Origin: a virus | IMG/VR virus record: IMGVR_UViG_3300009159_000056 | Location: 19,992-83,991 of that record | Length of the DNA stretch: 64,000 nucleotides | Direction: 5' to 3' (one strand) | Part shown: in pieces, positions 9,768 through 20,096 of the stretch | Layout of the letters: every line of letters begins with the position of its first letter | Numbering within the stretch: the first letter of the stretch is position 1 | Position numbers and translations under genes: made by a program | The notes under the pieces: generated by a model | Told to the model about the DNA's origin: nothing | Seen by the model: the letters and a program-made list of their open reading frames with translations, nothing else | Databases searched by the model: none

Positions 9768-12700
9768 TTACACTACCAAGCTCGTTCCAGTTAATGCGAC
9801 CGTAACGTCGCCTCTTAGATAATGGGTTTCGCCAGCGCCAGTTCTCGCTTCTGTTAAGTCGATATTCGCACCACCAGAAGTTAATGATAACGCTAAAGCA
9901 GTTGAATTAACGAAGCTAATGAAGTACGCTGAATTTCCAGTAAGACCACCTACAGCCGAATTACCTGTTGGAACAGTATAGTATATTCTATCATTAAGAG
10001 CAAAATATGTACTTGCTAAACCAAGAGAAATACTGTTTGCAGCACTACTAACACCAGTAGAGTTAGCAGTTATACTATATGGACTAGCGGGCGTCATACG
10101 TAGTCTTACGTTACCAGCATTAATATCAGTGCTGAATGTACCTAACGAATTCGCAGTAGCTAGTTGAGCATATTCAGTAACTAAAGCATTAATTCCGTCA
10201 TGAAGAACTAATAATTTACTTGATTGATAATATTGCCCGCTGGTCATCTGCAAGATATATTCAGCTGATCTGTATGTACCAGCAGCGAAAGCATCTGCTG
10301 TGTGCACTAAAGTAGTATTGGCTTGAACAAGATATTTCGTAGAATATAGTTGAGAAACACTATTAATAGTAACGTTTGACACAGCTATATTAGCAGAAAA
10401 AGTAGCATTACTGTTAAAAGTAGCGTTACCGGAGAAAGTAGAGTTAGCAGTAAATATATTATTGGCTGCTGTAGTATTAGAAGTAAACGAAGCTAGACCA
10501 GTAATATAAACATTACCAGAGAAAGTAGAGTTAGCTGCTACACCAAGAGTATTACTTACAGTAATGTTATTAGCTAAAATACTATTTGATGACAATTCCC
10601 AACGTAGTGTACTATTACCAAGTAGAACAGCGTTAGTTGATGGCATAGTATTACCAAACGAAACAGAATTTGTTACTGTAACAGGATTAGCGAAATTAGC
10701 GCCCATTGCCCACAAAGTAAATCTTTTAGTTGTACTACCAAGATTAATAGAATTAGCGGATGGTATAATGTCGCCAGTAGCACTACTACCTGATGAAGTA
10801 GTTCCAACAACGTTGAAGTTACCTTGAACTGTCAAATCGCCAGCGATGACAGAATTGGTAAAAGCTCCGGAAACTACCAAGTTGCCAGTAATTGAAGTAT
10901 TTCCAGTTACTGTTAAGTTGCCTGCTACTGATGAGTTACCCCCAACACTAACGTTACCAGTTGTAGTAATGTTATTTGTTGATATAGTAGCTACAGAAGT
11001 ACTGTTACCTACAGTAAGTGTGCTTAGAGTACCAACAGTAGTAATACCGGTATAAGAGCCAGACATTCTAGCTGATGGTAAAGTTCCAGTAGTAAGACCA
11101 GCTGCATCTCTACCTGCATTTGTTATGGCGTTCGAGTATGCGGCGTCAGCGTATGCTTTCAAATCGGCAGCAGTATTACCACCAAGATATACAGCGCTGT
11201 TTGCAGCAACTAATGGTTGAGATGCAGTAGTTATAAGACCTGCAATATTAGTTACACTTAGAGTAGATGTGTTAACAAAAGCAAAGGTAGAAGTAGAATT
11301 GCTAAGACTTATGTAAGAAGAGTTAACGAAAGCAAAATTAGTGCTGTTGCCAGTTCTGAAAGAAGAAGTATTCGCAGTAGTATTAATCGTAGAATTGCCA
11401 ACGTTAAACCCGATAGCACTATTAGTTGTAATACTGATATTACTGTTTACTACGCTAACGTCGCCGCTGATCGTTACGAGGTTACTAAAGGTAGCGTTAC
11501 CTGTTACTGCAATAGTATTTGATATTACGACGTTGCCTGTTACAGTCATTTGGTTGCTGAAAGCAGCATTGCCAGTTACTGCAATAGTATTGCTAAAAGT
11601 AGCATTGCCTGTAACGGCTATTAAGTTACTGAAGGTAGCATTACCTGTTACTGCAATAGAGTTGCTAAAAGTTGCATTACCTGTGGCTGCTATCGAATTA
11701 CTAAAGGTAGCATTGCCGGTAACGGATATAGTATTTGATAGGGTAGCATTTCCAGTAACAGCGATTGAGTTACTGAATACGGCGTTACCTGTAGTAGCAA
11801 TAGAGTTACTGAATACGGCGTTACCGGTAACAGCTATCGTATTACTGAAAGTAGCATTGCCAGTAATAGCTATACTATTTGAACCTGTGATAGAACTATT
11901 AACGGTAAGCGTACCATCAACGATACCGCCAGGCATTCTTAGATTGCCACCACTATCAGTAAGTGTTACTGTACCAAGATAAATTGTAGAACCTGAAACG
12001 TATAATGAAGCCCAGCGATTGGAAGAGTTACCGAGGTTGTAAAGGTTATTTGTTTTTGGAATAAGGTTAGAGTCAACCGTTACTACACTGATACTGTTTG
12101 CAATAGTAGTAACGCCACCGATTCTAACGTTAGCAGAAACGTTAGCTGTACCAGTAACAGTAAGTCTAGCATCAGGCGCTGTATTGTTAATACCAACATT
12201 ACCGCCAGAAGTAATTTTTACTCTTTGATTTTCAATAAATGTACCATTAGTGAAGAAACTGATATAGTTTTCTTCGGCGGTTCCGATAGAAAGGTCGCCA
12301 CCAGAAGCATATAGATATGAGTCACTAGGACCGTTGATAGTCCAATCATCATTCGCCCAATTGGTACTGTTAATACCCATGTCTAAAAACACGCCTTGAT
12401 CGTGCATATCGTTATACACTACAAAGTCAGCAGAAGCATTAGGACCAGTATTATCGTTAGTAGTAGTTGCTTCAATAAATGAATTTACAGAAGCATTAAA
12501 TGTGCCAATCGCCTGTGTTTCTGATACGTAACCAAAAGCAGCATTAACTGAAGTATTACCGATTGTGAGATAATTGTTAACATATGTGTTTGAAACGATA
12601 ACGAGGGCGCTGTTAGTAGAAATATTACCACCAGAAATTTGCGAAGCATATATTAAATTTGAACCTAGAATACCACTGATAAATGCATTACCGTAAGTAA

Positions 12701-12827
12701 CAGCACCACCAGACAATGCGCCAGTAGTTACAACATTACTTGATAATGTTTCAGCTACGTCGTTTACTCTTTGAACGAGAACGCCAAATGATTGCGAATT
12801 TGATACTTGGGAAATTTCTACAGACAT
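9768..12827 (-). CDS. Long tail fibre with 12-residue tandem repeats
   Basis: This 1019-aa protein, rich in Ser/Asn/Thr/Ala, has a central array of about 11 consecutive 12-residue repeats of the form 'VTGNATFSNSIA' (coding positions about 11474-11870). Such short beta repeats are expected to form elongated trimeric fibre shafts. The segment 'NLYNLGNSSNRWASLYVSGSTIYLG' matches one in the 602-aa fibre. The C-terminal part has non-repetitive sequence that may be the tip. It is the longest fibre candidate in the window. Confidence 0.75.
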   Translation of the reverse strand: MSVEISQVSNSQSFGVLVQRVNDVAETLSSNVVTTGALSGGAVTYGNAFISGILGSNLIYASQISGGNISTNSALVIVSNTYVNNYLTIGNTSVNAAFGYVSETQAIGTFNASVNSFIEATTTNDNTGPNASADFVVYNDMHDQGVFLDMGINSTNWANDDWTINGPSDSYLYASGGDLSIGTAEENYISFFTNGTFIENQRVKITSGGNVGINNTAPDARLTVTGTANVSANVRIGGVTTIANSISVVTVDSNLIPKTNNLYNLGNSSNRWASLYVSGSTIYLGTVTLTDSGGNLRMPGGIVDGTLTVNSSITGSNSIAITGNATFSNTIAVTGNAVFSNSIATTGNAVFSNSIAVTGNATLSNTISVTGNATFSNSIAATGNATFSNSIAVTGNATFSNLIAVTGNATFSNTIAVTGNAAFSNQMTVTGNVVISNTIAVTGNATFSNLVTISGDVSVVNSNISITTNSAIGFNVGNSTINTTANTSSFRTGNSTNFAFVNSSYISLSNSTSTFAFVNTSTLSVTNIAGLITTASQPLVAANSAVYLGGNTAADLKAYADAAYSNAITNAGRDAAGLTTGTLPSARMSGSYTGITTVGTLSTLTVGNSTSVATISTNNITTTGNVSVGGNSSVAGNLTVTGNTSITGNLVVSGAFTNSVIAGDLTVQGNFNVVGTTSSGSSATGDIIPSANSINLGSTTKRFTLWAMGANFANPVTVTNSVSFGNTMPSTNAVLLGNSTLRWELSSNSILANNITVSNTLGVAANSTFSGNVYITGLASFTSNTTAANNIFTANSTFSGNATFNSNATFSANIAVSNVTINSVSQLYSTKYLVQANTTLVHTADAFAAGTYRSAEYILQMTSGQYYQSSKLLVLHDGINALVTEYAQLATANSLGTFSTDINAGNVRLRMTPASPYSITANSTGVSSAANSISLGLASTYFALNDRIYYTVPTGNSAVGGLTGNSAYFISFVNSTALALSLTSGGANIDLTEARTGAGETHYLRGDVTVALTGTSLVV
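11474..11870 (-). repeat. Tandem 36-nt coding repeats (11 copies of a 12-aa unit)
   Basis: Imperfect in-frame copies of a 36-nt unit encode [VIAT]TGN[AV][TVA]FSN.[IV]. Copies differ mostly at synonymous or conservative positions. Boundaries are approximate (within about 10 nt). Confidence 0.75.
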
Positions 12828-12830
12828 TTA

Positions 12831-13046
12831 TTACATTTTTCCTAATAGAGTTCTTAGCATATCTTTAATTTCATTAATATCATTTTTCATGGTATCATGT
12901 TCCTTAACGACTGTAGCCATTTTTAACTTATACTCACGTTCTAACTTATATTTATTGAGTTCGTTATTATCGCAATTTACAATACCCTTGCTACCTTTTT
13001 GACGAAGTAGATTTTTGTGATCTTGTACTCTTAAATACTCAACCAT
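12831..13046 (-). CDS. Small coiled-coil protein
   Basis: This 71-aa highly charged protein has a helical C-terminal half (VVKEHDTMKNDINEIKDMLRTLLGKM). It lies between the 838-aa baseplate/structural gene and the long fibre gene with 1-3-nt gaps. It is similar in size, composition and placement to the 64-aa protein at 7113. Possible fibre trimerisation or attachment factor; no family recognised. Confidence 0.55.
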   Translation of the reverse strand: MVEYLRVQDHKNLLRQKGSKGIVNCDNNELNKYKLEREYKLKMATVVKEHDTMKNDINEIKDMLRTLLGKM

Positions 13047-13047
13047 A

Positions 13048-15564
13048 TTACACCTGCAATGCTATTGCTCTCATATCTTTCGCTCTTGGAAAGACCGCTG
13101 TTCCTTCAGAAACAGGAACAATCTTAATAGCGAAAGATTTATATGAATCGAATATAGCGTATTTATTATTCATGTATCTAACGATATTACTGTTATCGCT
13201 GAACACAAAAGCTTGGCGCTTGTCGATAAGATCTGGAATCACGCCAAACGCTGCATTAGCAATATCAAATGGAGGGGTTTCTTCCAAACGAACCTTAGTA
13301 GTATCAGCAGCATTAATTCTGATTATTTTACCAGTAAAAAATTTAGTCGATTCGATATCTTTTAAATATATAATATCATTTTGATTAATTTGTTCTGAAG
13401 AACTGATAGTAATCCAATTACTTGTAGAATTACATGTGCAAGAATTAGCAAATAGTTCTACGCTTCTTGGTAAACCATATTCTAGTTCGAGGAAATCATC
13501 AACGTTCGCAGTACTACTTAACATTGAAGGTGATGATATTTCTACAAGTTTAGTCCAGTATTTGCTATCAAATTTTTGTACATCTTCTCTGTTTTGAAAT
13601 CTTGCATATACTAAGAAATCTGTAGTTGCAGGACGGTAAGCAGTTAGGAAAACACGAATGTCTTCGGCGTCTTGACCTTCAGCAAGAACAACGTTCTTCG
13701 AAATATAACGAGAAGTTCCTGTATAGTTTGCATTGTAATTTTCGCTAAAATAACTATATTCTTGTGCAATAGTATTGACAGAATAATCATCTGTTTTTAA
13801 CAAATCATAACTTGAATTGGCTGTAAAAAATCCTGTAACGTCAGTAATAACGATTAAATTCGGTGTTACGTTATCAACATATCCTCTTCCAGATACGTGG
13901 CCAGTACTATCATTTTTCTGCATGATATAATCACCAATAGTAAATGGATTATCTTCCACTACCATTTTAAATCCATAAAGCTTTTCTTTTGGCACGATTT
14001 GATTAGAAGTAAACGTTGCCATTCTAGAAGCGCCGACGTCGATATATGGCGAAATTTTATTGTTTGACGTAGTCATTGCAGAATAAACTTGAATAGTAGT
14101 ATCACCTTTTCTGCCAGGAGGTAATGCATTATACTCATTACTTCTTGACATTAGTGATCTTGGATAATCATACAATTCTTTTTCAACATTATTAGTAAGT
14201 GGGATAGGTTCAGAATCCATTGTTTTATTTGGACCACTAGCACCAACAAACGACCAAGAAGTATTAGTTTGTGGAGGCGCTATGTCAGCAAATTGAGGAA
14301 CAATAGCGGTGTAAGAGCTATTATATACGCTAGTAACTTTAATAGATGCGCCGGAAACAAGACCAATAATATACTTTCCTCTAGAATTACTGAAATTTAC
14401 AGTAGTATTAGAAGTAACGTTGTCTACGATAAATTTAACGACGTTTGGATTTATCGGATCATCTTCAATTTTTATCCCACCATATAGTAATTCTGCTCCA
14501 CCCAGGCCACCAGCTCCGCCTCTGATAGCTCCAAATAAACAGTTGCCGTCAGAAAATCTAGCATTCGCACGAATTCTTAAAGTAGTGCCATCAATTATTT
14601 CAGTTACTGTACCAACCTGTATAGTTGAACGATCATTTGCTCCAACAAAAATTAATTGGTTTGTTGCAGAAGAAAATGTATTAGTAAAAGGAACAGTAAT
14701 AGTGTTCGAACCTGCTGTAGTAATTACGCTGTCATAAACCGAGGTGATGACAGCGTTCGCATTAGAAACAAACCCCTTTACTTGATATGAAGTAACAAAG
14801 GTACCAACACAATTTGTTAGTTTAAGATTAGTTTGATTAGCAGTCGCTATAACAGCTGTTGCAACATTACTACCAGTACTGTTAGCTTGAAATATTTTCT
14901 CACCAACAGTAAATGCTCCTGTATTAGAAGACATAATCAATCTAGCGAAACTGTAGTTGTTATTAGATACCACTACTCGTTCTCTAGGATAAAAACTACC
15001 GATTTTTTCTTTGCCCATTATATAATCTGATCTTTTTGATGTAAATGCTGCTACACCAGAAGTAGCTGTAAAATCAGCTCTGTATAATTTAAATTTTATA
15101 TCTTCTGTTTGAACTGCAGTAAATTGAAGATCATTAGATGATAAGAATAAAGTACCAGTATCATTATTAGTTTTGATTGGGCTACCAGTCGTTACGTCGA
15201 TAGCAGGTGCGTCTTTCGTGCCAATTATATCAGCTGTCCAAATAGTATAATCTGGGTTACCGCCGTCTGGTATAATTACAATTGCATATGAAGTACCAGA
15301 ATGTAAAAATAATGGAGCATTAAAAGGTACATATGTTGAAACAGAAGCGTCATCGCTAATTTTAACGTCGGCAGCAGCTAATTTAGTTCTACCAAGAGGA
15401 AGAACGTATTTTGTTGGATTGCCATTATCTGTATCGCGAATTTCTACTGTAATACCTAAACTATCGCTTTTAGATGCAAAAAATAATTCAAGGCTGGTTA
15501 AATAAATGCCAGCAACACCGTTATCAGGTTCGTTAACATAAAATGTTTGTGCAATTGGTTTCAT
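13048..15564 (-). CDS. Large virion structural protein of the baseplate periphery
   Basis: In this 838-aa protein the N-terminal 130 residues (IAQTFYV, ...GIYLTSLELFFASKS, ...SYAIVIIPDG) are beta-rich and resemble the jelly-roll N-terminal regions found in large cyanophage-type T4-like structural proteins. The middle has Ser/Thr/Asn-rich segments of the form 'VGEKIFQANSTGSNVATAVI', which also occur in the gp8-like protein upstream. It sits after the DUF4815-type gene, the region that holds gp9-gp12 in T4. Assignment to the baseplate periphery is inferred. A GATAAATA box lies upstream. Confidence 0.65.
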   Translation of the reverse strand: MKPIAQTFYVNEPDNGVAGIYLTSLELFFASKSDSLGITVEIRDTDNGNPTKYVLPLGRTKLAAADVKISDDASVSTYVPFNAPLFLHSGTSYAIVIIPDGGNPDYTIWTADIIGTKDAPAIDVTTGSPIKTNNDTGTLFLSSNDLQFTAVQTEDIKFKLYRADFTATSGVAAFTSKRSDYIMGKEKIGSFYPRERVVVSNNNYSFARLIMSSNTGAFTVGEKIFQANSTGSNVATAVIATANQTNLKLTNCVGTFVTSYQVKGFVSNANAVITSVYDSVITTAGSNTITVPFTNTFSSATNQLIFVGANDRSTIQVGTVTEIIDGTTLRIRANARFSDGNCLFGAIRGGAGGLGGAELLYGGIKIEDDPINPNVVKFIVDNVTSNTTVNFSNSRGKYIIGLVSGASIKVTSVYNSSYTAIVPQFADIAPPQTNTSWSFVGASGPNKTMDSEPIPLTNNVEKELYDYPRSLMSRSNEYNALPPGRKGDTTIQVYSAMTTSNNKISPYIDVGASRMATFTSNQIVPKEKLYGFKMVVEDNPFTIGDYIMQKNDSTGHVSGRGYVDNVTPNLIVITDVTGFFTANSSYDLLKTDDYSVNTIAQEYSYFSENYNANYTGTSRYISKNVVLAEGQDAEDIRVFLTAYRPATTDFLVYARFQNREDVQKFDSKYWTKLVEISSPSMLSSTANVDDFLELEYGLPRSVELFANSCTCNSTSNWITISSSEQINQNDIIYLKDIESTKFFTGKIIRINAADTTKVRLEETPPFDIANAAFGVIPDLIDKRQAFVFSDNSNIVRYMNNKYAIFDSYKSFAIKIVPVSEGTAVFPRAKDMRAIALQV

Positions 15565-15589
15565 TTTTTTACCTTCTATGAATACTTTA

Positions 15590-15597
15590 TATTTATC
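15590..15597 (-). promoter_or_regulatory. Putative late promoter box (GATAAATA)
   Basis: One mismatch to TATAAATA, about 26 nt before the ATG of the 838-aa structural gene, in the only gap in this part of the operon. Confidence 0.5.
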
Positions 15598-18500
15598 TTA
15601 TTCATCGCCATCATCGTCATCATCATCATCATCATCATCATCTTCGCCCTCGCATGAGCAATCATCATCGTCACCATCATCATCTTCATCCCCATATGCA
15701 CTTTCTATGCCGCCACCACTAGATTCCCATGCGCTTGCAGTATAGTCTGAAACATCTTTAGTTTCTGTTACTGTTGTAGGGGTTACTACTGTATTATTAT
15801 TAACGACACTAGTATTATTAACAACGTTAGTAACTGTAGTATGATTTTCTGTTATGTGATTAGTTATGTTATTAGTTATGTTATTGGTAACTCTGTTATC
15901 ATTGAATATGTTAATTACAGGTTCAATTTTTGGACCCTGCTCAACTTCTAATGTAACATTGTTATCTGTTGTAGTAGTTTTAATTTCTTTTTCATCATAT
16001 ACTTCATGGGAAGATAAAACAACATCTCTTGTACGTAGGGTTGCTTGTCCTTTACCAACAGAAAGTTTGCTAGCATAATATGTACCAATCGCTTGTGTAG
16101 TGATGTTATTAAATTTAGTAGTTAAATTATCAACATCACAAAGCATAAAGGTCAATTCTTCTGCTTGGAACTGGCTAGGAGGAATCAGAAAATAACCATA
16201 GATAGTACCATCATTACCAACCTTTAGAGGAGCGCCGCCACCAGCTATGTACTCTCTTGAACCGACAGTAAAATACAAATCTGTTAACATACACCAACCA
16301 GTAACGTCGATGTTATTGAAATATGCATAAAGTCTAGCTCCAGGCTTCAATCCAGTAGCGCTAAATTTTATTCTTGCACTTTGGATGTAAGGCATTATAC
16401 TTACATCTGTAACAAATTCTCCAAGTTTAATGTCAGTAGTTTTAGGAGCAGTAAGATCTAATATAGTGCCAGTTGTAGTTTGTTTAGTTGTAGTAGTGGT
16501 GGTAGTTTTTTGGTTAAACGTTTTATAAACATTACCTTGAGCGTCAGTTTGTCTACTAGTTTCTGTTTTATCGCCAACAGAAGGTGTAGATTTAGAAGAA
16601 TTAGGAACAGTTTCCCAATTACCCCATTGAGTACCCCAAGCCTTCTTTAGATTAATCCAGTTCGAAGCTAAATCTAACGTATCACTAACAGTTGGAGTAT
16701 CTTTTAATGATGGCGATGTTTGATAATTTGGTGTTAAAGTTACACTAGATTTATAAACGAATATATTTCCTTCAACACAATTACGGACCTTGCTAGCATA
16801 ATTTTGCGCAATCCATCCTACCTGTTTATAATTTAACATTACGTATGGTCCAACCTGGACAGTATTAACGCTTAATTCTGGATCGTAATCAAAAACTTCT
16901 TGTCTTTGTGCAAATCTTGGACGAAGCTCTCCTTTGGAAATACTAATATTATAATTTGGATCTAAAGTATCTCCAACATCATGTCCGTTAAATGGGTCAA
17001 CAAGCATACCGTTTTTAAAACGATTTAGACCTGTAGTATCATTTTTAACCAACATATTTGAAGTTGATTGTTCAAGAAGATTAAGCGATGTATAATATTC
17101 TAAGTTATCAATTCTCTGCGCCAACGTGCCAATTTCTTGCATCGTGTAGCGTTTATTTTGAGTAATCTTAGTAGTGATAGAATAATCATATCTATCAAGC
17201 AGTTTAGCTTGTCTTGGTGTCAAAGAAGGATATGGCGGTATAGTTATTATACCGAGAGCCATAGTTCCAGTAGGTTTAACTGGTGGAGAAGGTCTTGCAT
17301 TTGATACGCCTTCAACTATTTTAAACTGACCTTTAATATCAATTACTGCAAGATCTTTTCTTGGTAGATAATGCACAACGTCTGCTGACCAATTTGAATC
17401 AGGAGAAGGCAGATAAGAGCCAGCTGGAAGAATATCTAATCCAACGTTGACAGGGTTTACAGATGCGCTAGCTTCATTTTGAGTAACAGTAGAAACATTT
17501 TGAACGAAAGGACGGAAGTCTACGCAGTCTCTAAGATCATAAGTTATGTTTTTTCTAGATACTACTTTTGGAATTTCTGCAGTAGTAATAGCTGTAGTGT
17601 TTGCAAGATTAACATCATCAATAGGATATGAATTGGCAGTGAAGAATCCAACGCCTTGTGATCTATCATGAGTAAATAAGTTTAAATCAATTAACATAGT
17701 TGATTTAGCTGACAATACTCCTGTTGAGCCTGTCTTCAATCTTATGTAACTATAACCATATACATTTTCTGATTGATTGTCTTCAAAAATAAATCCGCTT
17801 GATGAATCAGGAGCATTAGTAGAATTAGCGTATGTGTCTTCGACATTAGAAATATAAATGCCATTAATTTTTTGTACGTCGCCAAGACCTAATGACCATG
17901 TTGGGAAAATAGCGCCATTACCATTAGGATGCGTTTTGCAATTAATCTTAACGAATGCATTTTTGACAATATTTTTCTTAATCGAAATAGCATTAGTTCT
18001 TTTAATATCGTGGTAAATTGCAGTTGATAAAGTAGTTAATAATGTGTCACCTAGAGTATAGGTAGCAGTGCTACCAGAAATACTAATTGATCTGTTAGGC
18101 TGAGTAAAATCAATTGGAATGCCAGATATAAATGCTTTGTAGTGAGCGTTCGCACTAACACTGGTTTCAAGACCAGTTTTTAATGTTATTTGGCTGGCGC
18201 TATCAACACTAGCAATTTCATAATATTCGCCATTAATACGGATCATATCACCAGATCTGTATTCAGTATCGAAATGAGGTGAGCTAGTTGCAGTTATTGT
18301 TGTAGCGCCACTACTAGCAGTAATATTACCTGATTTTACTGTAGAAACAGCATTTGCTGTTGGTATTACGACGAATGATTCTGCTTCTGCTCTAGAAATT
18401 GGATCGCCTGAAACATTAAATTGTTCTGCACCAGAGCCATCTACTGGACTTGGCAAATTAGAAGTCATAATGCCAGTAGTTTGAATAGAAGATGTTGCTT

Positions 18501-20088
18501 TATTTCTATAAACATAAGATGCAGCGGTAATACCGTCTGGTTTAACAGCCGACTGACCCATTGGGAAAATCAAAGTATTCAACATTGGTTCTTGGACACT
18601 AGAAATATCTGCATCAAGAGTAGCATTTTTAGTTGGGATAATGTCTGCAACAGCTCTTACTGCGCCATTATAACGTATGATGCTTTTAACATTAGCAAAA
18701 TTTTGACCATTATCCATAATGATACCAGTCAAGTATAATCTATATACAGCGTCTGCTGTACCAATTATACCAGATTCATATGCTACGCCTTTTACGATAG
18801 CTTCACCAATTTTAGCTGTACCGTGAGCTACACCGAGATATTCGCGCCCGCTAACAGCTGTCTTATAAGCATTACCATGAAGTTCAACTGTAGCGATATT
18901 TTCTGAATCGAAATCGCCACAAAATTCTTTAACGTAAACATAATTACCATAGTTTGCGCTAAGTGTTTGTTGTGAAATAAGCTCTGTATCAGTGCCTTTT
19001 CTTAGATTAATTCTATTATTGTTAACATACTCAACTCTATAACCTTCTACGTAACCAATACCTCTTGATGATAGAAGGTTTACGTAATCATGATAGTTAA
19101 CATCGTCTGCATTTTTTGCACTGGTAGAAAGCAAAAATGGTGAAACAATATAATTACCATTAGTTTCATATGTTCTTTTAGCTAACTGTTTACCAAGAGC
19201 GGCATATTCGGCTGTATCCTTGATACTTACAGGAACGCCATCTTTAAAATCTACAAGAGAGAAAAATGAAGTATTACTAGTAGCTTCAGTAGTAACAGCT
19301 GTATAAAGAGTTGGAATTAATTGCAAGCGGTGAGCGCCTGGTGCAGCATAGTTAGGTGCGCCAGCGGCATTATCTAACAATGAAGTATCAGCTTCTGGAG
19401 TAACAATATTTTCAATACTATTAAAACCAATTGAAATATTGTTTGGAGAATTGCTATATTTTGATACAATTAATGTTTGTGGTCTTACATTAACGAAGAA
19501 ACCTTTTTGGAAAATTACACCCTGTGTAGTTGTGAAGGCGTACCCCTTACCGGTAGACGCTATAACAGTTGCAACAGTAATGTTACCTACAATTGAAGTG
19601 GTATTTGCAGGATCTGTATTGCCCGATAGTACAAGTACTTCATTATTAGAAAATATATTTTGGATACTTCCGTTAGGGAAAGTACCAACGTTATTGTATT
19701 TGATGTAAATGGTATTAAGGTCTGGGTCTCTAGCAGAAAATCCTGATGCAGTATTAACGATGATAGCTGTTAGGCCATTAGTATTATAAACATATCTACT
19801 TTGAAAGTCAGATATGTTAGCGATAGCTGTACCATTAGAATATGCATCATTAATTTTTACATAATCATAGTTTTTATCGAAAGTAAAAGAACAACCTTCA
19901 ATTACCGAACCTTCTGTGAAAATATGACGACCAAATTTATCAATTTGGTCTTGCAAAATAGTTTGCATCTGATTAAGTTCACGAGTTTGTACGGCTGTTC
20001 CTGGTCTGTAAAGAACTCTATAAAAGTTCTTATCGACAGCAAAATCATCATAATAAGGACTACGTGATAAGTCTGTTTGTAATGCCAT
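15598..20088 (-). CDS. DUF4815-type tail/baseplate protein with acidic tail
   Basis: The N-terminus of this 1496-aa protein (DLSRSPYYDDFAVDKNFYRVLYRPGTAVQTRELNQ split over residues 6-40, then LQDQIDKFGRHIF) is the hallmark of DUF4815 phage tail proteins. Position after gp8 corresponds to gp9/gp10 in T4. Around residues 1390-1450 is an Asn/Thr-rich stretch (NNITNNITNHIT, VNNTSVVNNNT). The last about 35 residues are almost all Asp/Glu with two Cys (DDDCSCEGE). The acidic tail is encoded by a GAT/GAC repeat. It probably connects baseplate and fibres; this role is an inference. Confidence 0.8.
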   Translation of the reverse strand: MALQTDLSRSPYYDDFAVDKNFYRVLYRPGTAVQTRELNQMQTILQDQIDKFGRHIFTEGSVIEGCSFTFDKNYDYVKINDAYSNGTAIANISDFQSRYVYNTNGLTAIIVNTASGFSARDPDLNTIYIKYNNVGTFPNGSIQNIFSNNEVLVLSGNTDPANTTSIVGNITVATVIASTGKGYAFTTTQGVIFQKGFFVNVRPQTLIVSKYSNSPNNISIGFNSIENIVTPEADTSLLDNAAGAPNYAAPGAHRLQLIPTLYTAVTTEATSNTSFFSLVDFKDGVPVSIKDTAEYAALGKQLAKRTYETNGNYIVSPFLLSTSAKNADDVNYHDYVNLLSSRGIGYVEGYRVEYVNNNRINLRKGTDTELISQQTLSANYGNYVYVKEFCGDFDSENIATVELHGNAYKTAVSGREYLGVAHGTAKIGEAIVKGVAYESGIIGTADAVYRLYLTGIIMDNGQNFANVKSIIRYNGAVRAVADIIPTKNATLDADISSVQEPMLNTLIFPMGQSAVKPDGITAASYVYRNKATSSIQTTGIMTSNLPSPVDGSGAEQFNVSGDPISRAEAESFVVIPTANAVSTVKSGNITASSGATTITATSSPHFDTEYRSGDMIRINGEYYEIASVDSASQITLKTGLETSVSANAHYKAFISGIPIDFTQPNRSISISGSTATYTLGDTLLTTLSTAIYHDIKRTNAISIKKNIVKNAFVKINCKTHPNGNGAIFPTWSLGLGDVQKINGIYISNVEDTYANSTNAPDSSSGFIFEDNQSENVYGYSYIRLKTGSTGVLSAKSTMLIDLNLFTHDRSQGVGFFTANSYPIDDVNLANTTAITTAEIPKVVSRKNITYDLRDCVDFRPFVQNVSTVTQNEASASVNPVNVGLDILPAGSYLPSPDSNWSADVVHYLPRKDLAVIDIKGQFKIVEGVSNARPSPPVKPTGTMALGIITIPPYPSLTPRQAKLLDRYDYSITTKITQNKRYTMQEIGTLAQRIDNLEYYTSLNLLEQSTSNMLVKNDTTGLNRFKNGMLVDPFNGHDVGDTLDPNYNISISKGELRPRFAQRQEVFDYDPELSVNTVQVGPYVMLNYKQVGWIAQNYASKVRNCVEGNIFVYKSSVTLTPNYQTSPSLKDTPTVSDTLDLASNWINLKKAWGTQWGNWETVPNSSKSTPSVGDKTETSRQTDAQGNVYKTFNQKTTTTTTTKQTTTGTILDLTAPKTTDIKLGEFVTDVSIMPYIQSARIKFSATGLKPGARLYAYFNNIDVTGWCMLTDLYFTVGSREYIAGGGAPLKVGNDGTIYGYFLIPPSQFQAEELTFMLCDVDNLTTKFNNITTQAIGTYYASKLSVGKGQATLRTRDVVLSSHEVYDEKEIKTTTTDNNVTLEVEQGPKIEPVINIFNDNRVTNNITNNITNHITENHTTVTNVVNNTSVVNNNTVVTPTTVTETKDVSDYTASAWESSGGGIESAYGDEDDDGDDDDCSCEGEDDDDDDDDDDDGDE
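15608..15643. repeat. (CAT)n trinucleotide tract encoding poly-Asp
   Basis: A near-perfect run of CAT/CGT triplets on the plus strand codes for the poly-Asp tail of the DUF4815-type protein. Such tracts can slip during replication. Confidence 0.8.
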
Positions 20089-20096
20089 ATTTTCCT

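Noticed and set aside
11474-11870. Possible CRISPR array (regular 36-nt periodicity)
   Set aside because: The repeats are contiguous, without unique spacers, and stay in frame within a fibre gene.
11341-11982. 213-aa plus-strand open frame with repeated 'LLKVALPVTAI'
   Set aside because: It is the reverse reading of the 36-nt repeats of the long fibre gene, with no ribosome site.
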